A stretch of DNA of 64,000 nucleotides, taken from positions 3,244,955 through 3,308,954 of the forward strand of contig NZ_CP119804.1 of assembly GCF_029338375.1 (NCBI RefSeq), in the 5' to 3' direction. This document shows, in pieces, positions 35,947-45,972 of this stretch (position 1 is its first letter; every line of letters starts with the position of its first letter). This stretch comes from Halorussus lipolyticus. Lineage in GTDB: Archaea > Halobacteriota > Halobacteria > Halobacteriales > Haladaptataceae. A program made the translations under genes and the position numbers. The notes under the pieces were generated by a model, which did no database searches, had not been told where the DNA came from, and saw only the letters and a program-made list of their open reading frames with translations.

Positions 35947-37821
35947 ATGTCTCTCACCGACTGGACGGGCGCGGCCCTCGACTCGCCCGCGGAGGACGAA
36001 CCTCCCTCCTCCGACGAGTGGCACCCCGTCGAAGTGCCGGGCCGCCCCGAGCGGTTTGCCGACGCGGACATCGTAGCCTACCGAACCGAGTTCGCCGACC
36101 CCACCGACGGCGACGAGCGAGCGACCCTCGAACTCCGCGGCCTGTTCGCCGACGCCCGAATCTGGCTCAACGGCGACCTGCTCGGCGAACACGACACCTA
36201 CTTCCTCCCCGCCCGCTACGAGTTGGACTTGGAGGCCGACAACGAGTTAGTCGTGGAGTGTCGCGCCCCCGACGAGTTCGCCGGTATCTACGGTACCGAC
36301 CGAGTGCCCGAGTCGCGCGCCGTCCCCGGCATCTGGTGGGGCGTGGACCTCGAAACCCACCCCGAGACGTTCATCGACCGACTGTCGCTGACTCCTCGGC
36401 GGACCGACGAGGGCGCGGTCATCGACGCCGAACTCGCAGTCGAAGCGGGCGAAGCCCTCGACGACCGCATCTCGCTGTCGGTCCGCCCGCAGGGGTTCCG
36501 GGGCGGCGGCGTGATGGAGCGCGCCAGAATCGAGGCCGACGCCGGGGAGCGCGCCGCGATTTCGAAGACCCTCGAACTCCGGGACCCCGCCTACTGGTGG
36601 CCCGCCGGGCACGGTCCTCAGCACCGGTACGCCGTCAGGGCGAGACTCGGCGACTCCGAGCGCGTCGTCCAGACCGGCCTCTGCGAAGTCGAGGAGGCCG
36701 GAGACGGAACAGATGGTCTCGTCGTCAACGGCCAGCGAGTCCGAGCGCGAGGGTTCTCGCTCCTGCCGACCGGCGACCCCACGTGGGACGTGGAACGGGC
36801 GGCCAACGCCAACGCCAACCTCGTCCGCGCTCGGGGCCACGTCCCGCCCGCAGAGTTCTACGAGGCCGCGGCCGAGGCGGGCCTGCTGGTCTGGCAGGAC
36901 CTCCCGATTTCGGGAGCGAGCGACTACGACGCCGAGCGCGCGACCGACCTCGCCGAATCGGTCGAGCGCCACCCCTGCGTGGCCGCGTTCGGCGTCCGGT
37001 CGGACCCCAGCGACCACCTCGCGGGCGTCGGTCCCTCACGATTCGCGCGCTACAAGGTCCGCTGGCGGGCGTGGCGGGCGGGCCACGACCCGACGCCGGA
37101 CCGAGAGGTCGCCGAGGCCTTCCCCGACGATGCGGTGGTGTTTCCGGTCTCGGGCGCGCCGGGCATCGACGCCGACGCGACCCACGTCTACCCCGGATGG
37201 GAGTTCGGCGACGTCGGCGATACCGAGTGGATTCTCGACAAGTACGACTGCGGCGGCGCAGTCGGTGCGTTCGGTGCCGGTTCGCTCGCCGAGGAGGCGG
37301 GCGGCGACGGCGACCCCGCCGGGTTCGATGCGAGCGCCCACGACGCCTACGTCCCGCAGAGCGGTGACGACGTGGGAGCGGTTGAGGCCTCCCAAGCCTA
37401 CCAGACGCGCGTCCTCAAGCACGTCACCGAGACGCTTCGCAGACGCGGAACTGGCCTGCTGACGGCGGACGCGCTTCGGGACACCGACGCCGGGGCGGGC
37501 ATGGGCGTCCTGACCGCCGACGGAAGCCAGAAGGCCGGGTACGAGGCGATGGCGGCCTCGCTCGAACCGGTGCAGGTCCTCCTCGACGCCTACCCGACCG
37601 GCGGGGACACCCGCGAGTTGACCGTGGTCAACGACACGCCCGAGGAGGTGTCGGGCACTGTCTCGTGGACCGCGGGCGACCGGACCGGCGGGTCGGACGT
37701 GTCGGTCGAAGCCTACGGCCGGGAGCGGGCGGGAACGCTGGACGTTCCGACCGACGCCGAAGCGGTCGAACTCTCGTTCGGCCGGGCCGACGGGGCGGTC
37801 CAGAACGTGTATCCTTTATAA
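35947..37821 (+). CDS. Glycoside hydrolase family 2-like protein, probably catalytically inactive
   Basis: A 624-residue soluble protein with GH2/beta-mannosidase architecture. A jelly-roll sugar-binding domain (about 20-125) has LRGLFADARIWLNGDLLGEH. An immunoglobulin-like domain (about 140-245) and a TIM-barrel region (about 250-540) follow, and a C-terminal beta domain. Where active enzymes read HPSxxxWxGNNE, this has HPCVAAFGVRSDPSD, with no glutamate. The nucleophile position SEFGxQS reads GAFGAGS. Both catalytic acids therefore appear lost. It may bind glycans or have a structural role. No signal peptide is visible. Confidence 0.8.
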   Translation: MSLTDWTGAALDSPAEDEPPSSDEWHPVEVPGRPERFADADIVAYRTEFADPTDGDERATLELRGLFADARIWLNGDLLGEHDTYFLPARYELDLEADNELVVECRAPDEFAGIYGTDRVPESRAVPGIWWGVDLETHPETFIDRLSLTPRRTDEGAVIDAELAVEAGEALDDRISLSVRPQGFRGGGVMERARIEADAGERAAISKTLELRDPAYWWPAGHGPQHRYAVRARLGDSERVVQTGLCEVEEAGDGTDGLVVNGQRVRARGFSLLPTGDPTWDVERAANANANLVRARGHVPPAEFYEAAAEAGLLVWQDLPISGASDYDAERATDLAESVERHPCVAAFGVRSDPSDHLAGVGPSRFARYKVRWRAWRAGHDPTPDREVAEAFPDDAVVFPVSGAPGIDADATHVYPGWEFGDVGDTEWILDKYDCGGAVGAFGAGSLAEEAGGDGDPAGFDASAHDAYVPQSGDDVGAVEASQAYQTRVLKHVTETLRRRGTGLLTADALRDTDAGAGMGVLTADGSQKAGYEAMAASLEPVQVLLDAYPTGGDTRELTVVNDTPEEVSGTVSWTAGDRTGGSDVSVEAYGRERAGTLDVPTDAEAVELSFGRADGAVQNVYPL

Positions 37822-37898
37822 CCCCCTGAGAAGTGTGGGAAGGCCTTACACGGCCGGTAGAGGGCGTGTGAACGCTTTCCACGGCTGGGGTAGGCGGA

Positions 37899-37911
37899 AC
37901 ATTTATATATC
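37899..37911 (+). promoter_or_regulatory. Strong TATA-like box upstream of the coiled-coil gene
   Basis: AACATTTATATAT is the strongest TATA-like sequence in the window. Initiation about 26 bases later (around 37931) would give a leader of about 150 bases. Confidence 0.5.
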
Positions 37912-37930
37912 CACAGCGAATATTTGGAGG

Positions 37931-38080
37931 TACCAGAACGCCACGAGCGTTCGGCCAGCATCGTGCGACAAATGACATGGGACTATTGTCAACGGTCGAT
38001 TGCCAGTGACAGACAGCAGTTGCTGTCGGTCGCTGGACAGCCGAACGCCACGGCGGGCATGGAATCGAGGTTTAATTAGC
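37931..38080 (+). ncRNA. Structured long 5' leader or small RNA
   Basis: Three hairpins follow the TATA box. GAACGC-CACGA-GCGTTC is at 37936-37952. TGACA/TGTCA is at 37973-37991. GACAGCA-GT-TGCTGTC is at 38012-38027, extended by an outer GAC/GTC pair. GAACGCCACG occurs twice (37936, 38043). It is either a regulatory leader or a separate transcript. Confidence 0.4.
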
Positions 38081-38944
38081 ATGGTAAGTGTAACAGAAGA
38101 GGAACTTCAGAACAAGTCGAAAGGCGAACTAATCAAACTTGCAGGACAGCTCCGAGACCGACGAAACGAGCTGAACCAGAAGGCGTCCAAGCGCGCTTCC
38201 AAGCGTGACGACCTGAACGCCAAGACCCGCGAGAAGGTCGACGAAGCGCAGGAACACCGCGAGAAGCGCGACGAACTCAACGAGCAGGTTCAAGAGCACA
38301 AAGAGAGCCGTAACGAGCTCAACGCGAAGGCCAACGAACTGTTCGACGAGGTCGAGGACAAGAAGTCAGACCTCGAACTCGACGAGGGCAAGGACATCGA
38401 GGAGCTCGAATCCGAAATCGAGGACCTCGAATTCAAGCAACAGACCGAGGTCCTCTCGACCGAGGACGAGCGCGAACTCATCGAGAAAATCGAGGAGAAG
38501 CGCGAGAAGCTTCAGGCCCGCAAGGAGAAGCTCGAGGAGAGCGAGGACCTCGAAGGCCTCGTTGAGGAAGCCGAGGAGGTTCGCGCCGAAGCGAGCCGTC
38601 ACCACGAGAAGGTCACGGAACTCGCGGACAAGGCCCAAGAGCATCACAACCAGATGATTGAGGCCTACCGCGAGGCCGACGAGATTCGTGACGAGGCCGA
38701 CGAGATGCACGAGAAGTTCGTGGAGGCCCAAGAGTCCGCCGACCAGCACCACGAGGACTTCGTGCGCGTCCAGAAGCGACTCCGCGAACTGGACAAGCAG
38801 GAAGAAGAGGAGCGCAAGTCCGAGAAGGAGAAGGAGCGAGAAGAGGCCAAGGAAGAGGCCGAGGAAATCTACCAGCAGTTCAAGGAAGGCGAGACCCTCG
38901 ACACCGAGGACCTCATGAAGCTCCAGAAGACGGGCCTGCTCTAA
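38081..38944 (+). CDS. Long coiled-coil protein
   Basis: A 287-residue protein almost entirely heptad-like and charged (QLRDRRNELNQKASKRASKR and so on), with no globular domain seen. It has about 250 residues of predicted coiled coil and a short C-terminal end LQKTGLL. Archaeal coiled-coil proteins of this type are conserved, but their function is not known to me. The start at 38081 is 150 bases after the strong TATA-like box; an in-frame upstream start at 38000 is poorly conserved-looking. Confidence 0.8.
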   Translation: MVSVTEEELQNKSKGELIKLAGQLRDRRNELNQKASKRASKRDDLNAKTREKVDEAQEHREKRDELNEQVQEHKESRNELNAKANELFDEVEDKKSDLELDEGKDIEELESEIEDLEFKQQTEVLSTEDERELIEKIEEKREKLQARKEKLEESEDLEGLVEEAEEVRAEASRHHEKVTELADKAQEHHNQMIEAYREADEIRDEADEMHEKFVEAQESADQHHEDFVRVQKRLRELDKQEEEERKSEKEKEREEAKEEAEEIYQQFKEGETLDTEDLMKLQKTGLL

Positions 38945-39555
38945 TCCGGCCGTAGTTCTGCGGACATTTCATTCTCAGTTTTCTCTCGACGGGTAGCGAT
39001 GGGTGTGAGCAATAGACTGATTCTATCTCGGCGACTGATTGCTAGGTTACTGGCGGAACTCCGGAGGACGTTGCAGTGGTGAAACGCCGGAAGATGTTGC
39101 GAGCAAGCTAGCTATTGCCGAAGCCGAGGCGTCTACCGCCCCGCCCCGCTACCGCGGGCCACACCCTCTCCAACCGATTGCGTTGTCTGCGAACGACGTT
39201 CGCAGATCAGCGAGACGCGAAGCGTCTCGCAAGCCTCGGCCTACGGCCTGCGCTACTCATCCACCGGCAGACAAACCGCGTCTGCCGAGCAGTCGGTCGT
39301 CGTCCGAGAGCGACGCTCTCGTGATCACGAAAATCTTCGATTTTCGAACGACTACGCTCCCGACGACCTCGTGCGGTTGGCGCGGCATGAACGCCGCGCC
39401 GTGGGAGACAAGCTCCCACGAGCCTTGCCTCGCTACGCTCGGCAAGACGCCAGCGCGCGCCACAGCACCATTGGAGAATTAGATACAATTGCTAAAGAAA
39501 CGATTACCTATTCAAAGCACATGAAGAAGTTGCTCTAAACGAGACCGCTACAAAA
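38945..39555. other. Convergent intergenic region with repeat element A3
   Basis: This gap lies between the stops of the coiled-coil gene and fba2. It has about 160 bases of ordinary sequence, element A3 (39104-39462, inverted), then AT-rich sequence with TTTCTTTAGCAATTGTA (minus strand, about 39483-39499). No credible gene. Confidence 0.65.
39104..39462 (-). repeat. Hairpin-mosaic element A3 (family A, inverted)
   Basis: An inverted copy of A2. The left end on the minus strand is GGCGCGCGCTGGCG (near 39460) and the right end AATAGCTAGCTT (near 39104). It carries the same stems as A1/A2, the core at 39299-39352, GGCAGAC hairpin at 39266-39286, and loop differences such as GGCCGTAGGCC against GGCCATTGGCC. 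Confidence 0.85.
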
Positions 39556-40350
39556 TCAGACTTCGACTGCCAGACCCGCTTCCCGAAGCGCGTCGTTCGC
39601 GCTCGCGCCGTCGTGGACCACCGAGGAGACCGCCCGCGCAATCGACTCCGGACTGTCGTGCTGGAAAATCGACCGGCCCATCGAGACGCCGGATGCGCCG
39701 GCGTCCATCGCGCCGCGGACCGCTTCGAGTGTCGCCCGGTCGCCCTCGGGTTCGCCGCCGGCGATGACCACCGGGAGGTTGGTCGATTCCACGACGCGCT
39801 CGAAGCTGTCGGCGTCGCCGCTGTAGGCTGTTTTCACGACGTCGGAGCCGACCTCCTCGGCGAGGCGGACCGCGTGGCCCAGATTCTCGGCGTCGTGTTC
39901 GTCTATGCCCGGTCCCCGAGCGTAGGACATCGCCAGCACCGGGACGCCGTACTCGTCTGCCGTCTCGGTGACGCGGGCGAGGTCCTCGATTTGCTCGCGC
40001 TCGAACTTGCTCCCGACGTTGATGTGGAGCGACACGGCGTCAGCGCCCGCCCGGACCGCTTCCTTGACGGTGCCGGTCATGCGCTTGTCGTTACTGTCCG
40101 GGCCGATGGAAGTCGAGGCGTTGAGGTGGACGATGTAGCCAGCGCCGTTCTTGTTCGGGTGAACGCGGGGGGCGATGCCCTTCTGGGTCAGCACCGAGTC
40201 CGCGCCGCCGCGAGTCACCGCGTCGATGGTCGATTCGATGTCCCCCAGTCCCTTCACCGCGCCGAGGGTGATGCCGTGGTCCATCGGGACGATTACGTAC
40301 TTTCCGTCTGTGCCGATTCGGTCGAGTCGTGCTGTGGTTCCTACGTCCAT
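39556..40350 (-). CDS. fba2: 2-amino-3,7-dideoxy-D-threo-hept-6-ulosonate synthase (class I aldolase-like)
   Basis: A 264-residue aldolase-fold enzyme of the archaeal ADH synthase/class I fructose-bisphosphate aldolase family. PMDHGITLG near residue 22-30, SDVVKTAYSGD (Schiff-base lysine) and SGVSMGRSIFQ phosphate site are visible. In archaea lacking DAHP synthase it condenses 6-deoxy-5-ketofructose phosphate with aspartate semialdehyde, the first step to aromatic amino acids. The location next to trpA supports that role over a glycolytic one. Alternative name aroA'. Confidence 0.85.
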   Translation of the reverse strand: MDVGTTARLDRIGTDGKYVIVPMDHGITLGAVKGLGDIESTIDAVTRGGADSVLTQKGIAPRVHPNKNGAGYIVHLNASTSIGPDSNDKRMTGTVKEAVRAGADAVSLHINVGSKFEREQIEDLARVTETADEYGVPVLAMSYARGPGIDEHDAENLGHAVRLAEEVGSDVVKTAYSGDADSFERVVESTNLPVVIAGGEPEGDRATLEAVRGAMDAGASGVSMGRSIFQHDSPESIARAVSSVVHDGASANDALREAGLAVEV

Positions 40351-40377
40351 GGTGTGTGAATCTGTAGCAAGGAATGG

Positions 40378-41245
40378 TTATTTGCCTTCCGGTTCCGGAA
40401 CTTTCTCCGCGCCGTCGAGTGCGCCTTCTTTGAGTTCGCGGGCCTTGGCTTCGAGGCGGTCGGCTACCTCGTCGCCTTCTGCGATGAGGTCCACGAACGC
40501 GCTCCCGACGATGATGCCGTCAGCGCCGCCCGAGACAATTTCTCTGGCGTGGTCGCGCTCGCTGATGCCGAATCCGACCGCCTTCGGGAGGTCGGTCTCG
40601 TCCAGTCGCCCGAGGCTGACGTGGGTGTCGGTACTCACGTCGGAGCGCGCGCCGGTCGTACCGAGTCGGCCCTGCACGTAGACGAACCCAGTCGCCCTGT
40701 CGAGCATCCGGTCGAGGCGCTCGTCGGTCGTCGTGGGCGCGACGATGAATATCAGGTCGAGACCGTGGGCCTCGCAGGCCGACTTGAGGGGGCCGCTCTC
40801 GTCCACCGGCAGGTCGGGCACGATGAGGCCCGAGATTCCGGCTTCCGCGGCGGCCTCCACGAAGGGTTCCGGTCCCTCCCGGCCCTCGCTCGCGGTTTTA
40901 CCGCTCGCATCCGAGGCGCGTTGCGCCTCGCTATCCCCGTACTGATAAATCAGATTGTAGTAGGTCATGCAGACCAGCGGCACGTCTACCTCGGCGTCCT
41001 CGCGCAGTTCGGCCACGAGGTCGAAGTACCGGTCCGGCGTCATCCCGGCGTCTAGCGCCCGGCGAATCGCCTGCTGGATGGTCGGCCCCTCGGCGATGGG
41101 TTCGGAGAACGGCAGGCCGAGTTCGATGACGTCGGCCCCGCCCCGGACCAGCGCCCGGACGTACTCTTTCGTTGACTCGGCGTCTGGGTCGCCCGCCGCG
41201 ACGTAAGAGATAAGCGGGGGTTCGTCGGCGAACGCTTCGCGAATA

Positions 41246-41256
<11 letters not shown>
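40378..41256 (-). CDS. trpA: Tryptophan synthase alpha subunit
   Basis: A 292-residue TIM-barrel lyase that splits indole-3-glycerol phosphate. The catalytic glutamate is in [12 protein letters not shown]. The second acid, usually Asp in FSDPLADG, is Glu here (FSEPIAEG). The indole/G3P phosphate loops are near GTTGARSDV and [12 protein letters not shown] short insert around residues 115-130 is lineage-specific. It overlaps trpB by 11 bases (41246-41256). Confidence 0.95.
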
Positions 41257-42495
<1,239 letters not shown>

Positions 42496-42499
<4 letters not shown>

Positions 42500-43314
42500 G
42501 TCTGTGTCTCTTTGGGGGTAGTCAGTCGCTGGGTGTTCTCAGTTACGTTTCCGAGGGACTCGGTCCCTCGACTTCCGGAGTCGGTCTCTGGAATCCCGTC
42601 CATAATCGCACTCCCGACGAGCAAGCCGTCGGCACCGGCCTCCCGCATCCGGTTGGCGTCGTCCGAGGTGGCGATTCCGCTCTCGGCTACGAGGGTCACG
42701 TCGTCCGGTGCGAAGGGCGCGACGCTCTCGAAGGTTTCGAGGTCCACTTCCAACCGGGCCAAATCCCGGTTGTTCACGCCGACGATTTCGGCTCCGGCCC
42801 GGACCGCTTGGGCCAACCCGTCGCGGTCGTGGACCTCCACGAGGGGCTGAAACCCGCGGTCTCGGGCCGCAGAAATCAGGCCGTCGAGGTCGTCCACGAA
42901 CCGGGCGATGAGGAGGATTACGTCGGCTTTCACGGTGTCGAGTTGCTCCTCGCGCAGAACGAAGTCCTTCCGGAGGACCGGCACGTCCACCGCCTCGCGG
43001 ACCCGGCGCAGGTTCTCGGGCGACCCCTCGAAGTGGTCGGGTTCGGTGAGGACCGAAAGGGCGGCCGCGCCGCCCTCGACCATCTGTTCGGCCAGTTCTA
43101 CCGGGTCGGCGTCACGGGTCCCGTCGGTGGTCGGACTCGTCGGCTTGACTTCCGCGATGACTGGGACGCGCCCGTCGGCCTCGGCGTCCGCGAGCGCGTC
43201 GGGAAGCGACCGGGAATCGACCGACAGCGGCCCGCCGTCGGGGTCCCCGCGGGCCTCCGCAGACCGGAGGATAGAGGCCACCGCGGGCGCAAGTTCCTCG
43301 CTTTCGTTCATCAT
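42496..43314 (-). CDS. trpC: Indole-3-glycerol phosphate synthase
   Basis: A 272-residue TIM-barrel enzyme. [12 protein letters not shown] is the first catalytic lysine loop, [12 protein letters not shown] carries the second lysine, and [14 protein letters not shown] is the conserved late motif. [12 protein letters not shown] binds phosphate. It closes the ring of CdRP. First gene of the trpC-trpB-trpA-fba2 minus-strand operon. Two adjacent ATG codons (43314/43311) leave the start uncertain by one residue. The C-terminus has an extra 25-residue polar tail. Confidence 0.93.
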
Positions 43315-43408
43315 TGTGCATCAACGGACGGAATTGTACATAAGGCTTGCGCTGGGGTTCCCGACTGACCGCGGAATCTTCAAGTCCGGACCGCCCGAAG
43401 CGACGGGC

Positions 43409-43891
43409 ATGGACGAGATTGGCGACGTGGACGGCGTTGCTGGCATCTTCGCGCGCGAGTCGTCGTATCTAGACCGACACGTCCAACTGGGCATCGCCAG
43501 CGGACGGGTCCTCAGCGTCTCCTTCCCGGACACGCCCGACGAGGAGGCCGAGTCCGACCACGACCTGCTGGACAGAATCTTCGACTACCTCGACGGGGTG
43601 GAGGAGGACGACTTCTCGGACGTGGAAGTCGCGCTCACGGTGCCGACCGACCAGCGCCGGGTGCTGGAGCGGGTCCGCGAGATTCCCTACGGCGACCAAA
43701 TCAACGTCGAGACGCTGGCCCGGATGACCAGCGGCATCGACCACACCGACGAGGCAGATTTGAACATCGTCCGGACCGCGCTCGACCAGAACCCCGCGCC
43801 GCTGGTCATCCCGGACCATCGGGTTCGGGACGGCCCGAGCGCCGCCCCGGCCGTGGTCGAGCAGAAACTCCGGTCGCTGGAAGGACTCTGA
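43409..43891 (+). CDS. MGMT-like DNA-binding domain protein lacking the alkyl-acceptor cysteine
   Basis: A 160-residue protein. The C-terminal half (about 85-158) matches the methylguanine-methyltransferase DNA-binding domain (IPYGDQINVETLARM, then NPAPLVIPDHRVR). Where MGMT has PCHRV, this has P135-D136-H137-R138. Without cysteine it cannot be an alkyl acceptor. Alkyltransferase-like (ATL) proteins, which flag alkylated guanines for excision repair, commonly have tryptophan there; aspartate is different. The start ATG gives MDEIGDVDG. It is divergent from trpC. Confidence 0.82.
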   Translation: MDEIGDVDGVAGIFARESSYLDRHVQLGIASGRVLSVSFPDTPDEEAESDHDLLDRIFDYLDGVEEDDFSDVEVALTVPTDQRRVLERVREIPYGDQINVETLARMTSGIDHTDEADLNIVRTALDQNPAPLVIPDHRVRDGPSAAPAVVEQKLRSLEGL

Positions 43892-44052
43892 GGACGGCGG
43901 GCACGCCCAGACGGCAGGGACAATTATTTATTTCTTTTAGACACGGAATCGTTTTTCTAGCAACTCTATACGTTTCTCCGATTCGGACGACCTACTCGCG
44001 GCTACTCGTGCCGAAACGCGGAGAAGCGAGGGCCTGCGAGGTCGGTCGTTCC

Positions 44053-45972
44053 CTACTTGAACCTGAACGTCTCCAGATTCTTGGGCGCGAACGTTCGCAT
44101 GTTGAACTCGTGGTAGAGCGACGACGAGAGGTCCTGCGTCGAGGACTCGTCGCCGTGGACGCAGAGAATCTTCTCGGGGCGAGGGTTCATGGTCTTGACG
44201 AAGTTCATCAGGCCCTGTCGGTCGGCGTGGCCGGAGAAGCCGTCTACCGTCCGCACGTCGAGTTCGAGCGAGAGTTGGCCGTTGCGGCCGCCGCCGCGGT
44301 TCATCGGAATCTCGTCCCACCCGTTCTGGATGCGTCGGCCCAGCGTCCCCTGTGCCTGATAGCCGACGAAGACCATCCGGTTGTCGGGGTCGCCGCCGAG
44401 GTGTTCGAGCCACGACATGATGGGACCGCCCGTGACCATCCCGGAGGTCGAGAGGATGATGCACTGGTCGCCGTCGGCCACGTCTTGGCGCTCCTCCTCG
44501 CCGCCGTCGATGTGGTTGAACTGGTCGGCGAGGAAGGGGTTCTCGTCCTCGTGGAAGATGCGGTCTCTGAGGTCGTCACGCAGATACTCGGGGTAGGTCG
44601 TGTGAATCGCAGTCGCCTCCCAAATCATCCCGTCGAGGTGGACCGGCATCTCGGGGATGTCGCCGTTGCGCATCGCCTCCTCGAGGACGAGCATCATCTC
44701 TTGGGACCGACCGACTGCGAACGCCGGGATGACGACCTTTCCGCCGCGGTCGTAGGCCTCGTTGATTACCTCCTTGAGTTTCTCCTCGGAGTCCTCTTGG
44801 TCGGTTTGGTAGTCGTTGCGACCGCCGTAGGTCGATTCCATGACGAGGGTCTCGACCCGCGGGAAGTCGTTGACCGCGCCGTTGAACAGGCGGGTGTCGT
44901 CGTAGTGGATGTCGCCGGAGAACGCCACGTTGTAGAGGCCGTCGCCGATGTGGAAGTGACAGATGGACGACCCGAGGATGTGGCCCGCGTTGTGGAGCGT
45001 GAGTTTCACGTCGGGCGCGATGTCGGTCACGTCGCCGTATTCGAGCGGGATGGTGTGCTTGATGGCCTCCCGGACCATCTCGGACTCGTAGGGCGGCGCG
45101 CGGCCCTCCTTGGCGGCCACGTCGAGGTAGTCGAGTTGGAGCAGACCCATCAGGTCGCGGGTCGGTTCCGTGGTGTAAATCGGGCCGTCGTAGCCGTACT
45201 TGAACAGCAGGGGAATCAGCGCCGAGTGGTCGAGGTGGGCGTGGGTCAGCACCACCGCGTCGATGGTGTTTGCGCCGGCACCGAGGGCCTCCTCGACTTG
45301 GAGGTAGGGCACTTCGTCCTCGGCACCGGGCTTGTCGCCGCAATCGATGAGGATGCGGGTCTCGGGCGTCGAGAGGATGAACGACGCACGGCCGACCTCA
45401 CGACAACAGCCGAGGGTCGTGACCCGGACGTACTCGTCGTCGGACATCTCCTCGCGGTGAATCTGGCGACCCACCTTCTCGAGGATGTCGCGGCGCTCGT
45501 CGCGCTCCTGTTTCAGGAAATTCCGGACGTTCGAGACCGTCGAGGACTCGATGGGCGGGGTCCGGACGACTTCGGGCGTCCAGCCGACTTCTTGGGTAAT
45601 CTCTCGGAGGGTCGAACCGTGCTTGCCGATGACCATGCCGGGCTTTTCGGCCTCGATGACGACCTCTCCCGTGTCGGCGTGGAAGTCGAGGTCGGTGACG
45701 CCGGCCTCCTCGGGGATAACGTCCATAATGTCCTCTCGGGCGTCCTTCGGCCGAGACAGCACGTCCGGGTCGGGCCGGACCGTGATGCGCTTGCGAAGTT
45801 GACTGGCCAACTTTCGGATGAGGTCGCCGTTCCGGGCGAATTTCTTCGGGTCGCGCGTGTAGACGACCAGTTCCGGGCCTTCGTACTTCACGTCCGATAC
45901 CGAGATGTCGCTCGGTAACTCGCTCGTAATCTCTGCTCGCAGGTCCTCTAATTGCTGGTCTACTTTACTCAT
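44053..45972 (-). CDS. fttA: Transcription termination nuclease FttA (aCPSF1, KH and beta-CASP)
   Basis: A 639-residue RNA endonuclease. Two N-terminal KH-type units (about 1-75 and 80-145, with GMVIGKHGSTL at 112-122) precede a metallo-beta-lactamase core. THAHLDHS (243-250) binds zinc, with GCCREVGRA just before it. A beta-CASP domain carries TYPEY and the DGFSGHADRQGL late motif. It is the archaeal homologue of CPSF73 that cleaves RNA and ends transcription at U-rich sites. The start at 45972 follows an uncertain long leader. Confidence 0.94.
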   Translation of the reverse strand: MSKVDQQLEDLRAEITSELPSDISVSDVKYEGPELVVYTRDPKKFARNGDLIRKLASQLRKRITVRPDPDVLSRPKDAREDIMDVIPEEAGVTDLDFHADTGEVVIEAEKPGMVIGKHGSTLREITQEVGWTPEVVRTPPIESSTVSNVRNFLKQERDERRDILEKVGRQIHREEMSDDEYVRVTTLGCCREVGRASFILSTPETRILIDCGDKPGAEDEVPYLQVEEALGAGANTIDAVVLTHAHLDHSALIPLLFKYGYDGPIYTTEPTRDLMGLLQLDYLDVAAKEGRAPPYESEMVREAIKHTIPLEYGDVTDIAPDVKLTLHNAGHILGSSICHFHIGDGLYNVAFSGDIHYDDTRLFNGAVNDFPRVETLVMESTYGGRNDYQTDQEDSEEKLKEVINEAYDRGGKVVIPAFAVGRSQEMMLVLEEAMRNGDIPEMPVHLDGMIWEATAIHTTYPEYLRDDLRDRIFHEDENPFLADQFNHIDGGEEERQDVADGDQCIILSTSGMVTGGPIMSWLEHLGGDPDNRMVFVGYQAQGTLGRRIQNGWDEIPMNRGGGRNGQLSLELDVRTVDGFSGHADRQGLMNFVKTMNPRPEKILCVHGDESSTQDLSSSLYHEFNMRTFAPKNLETFRFK

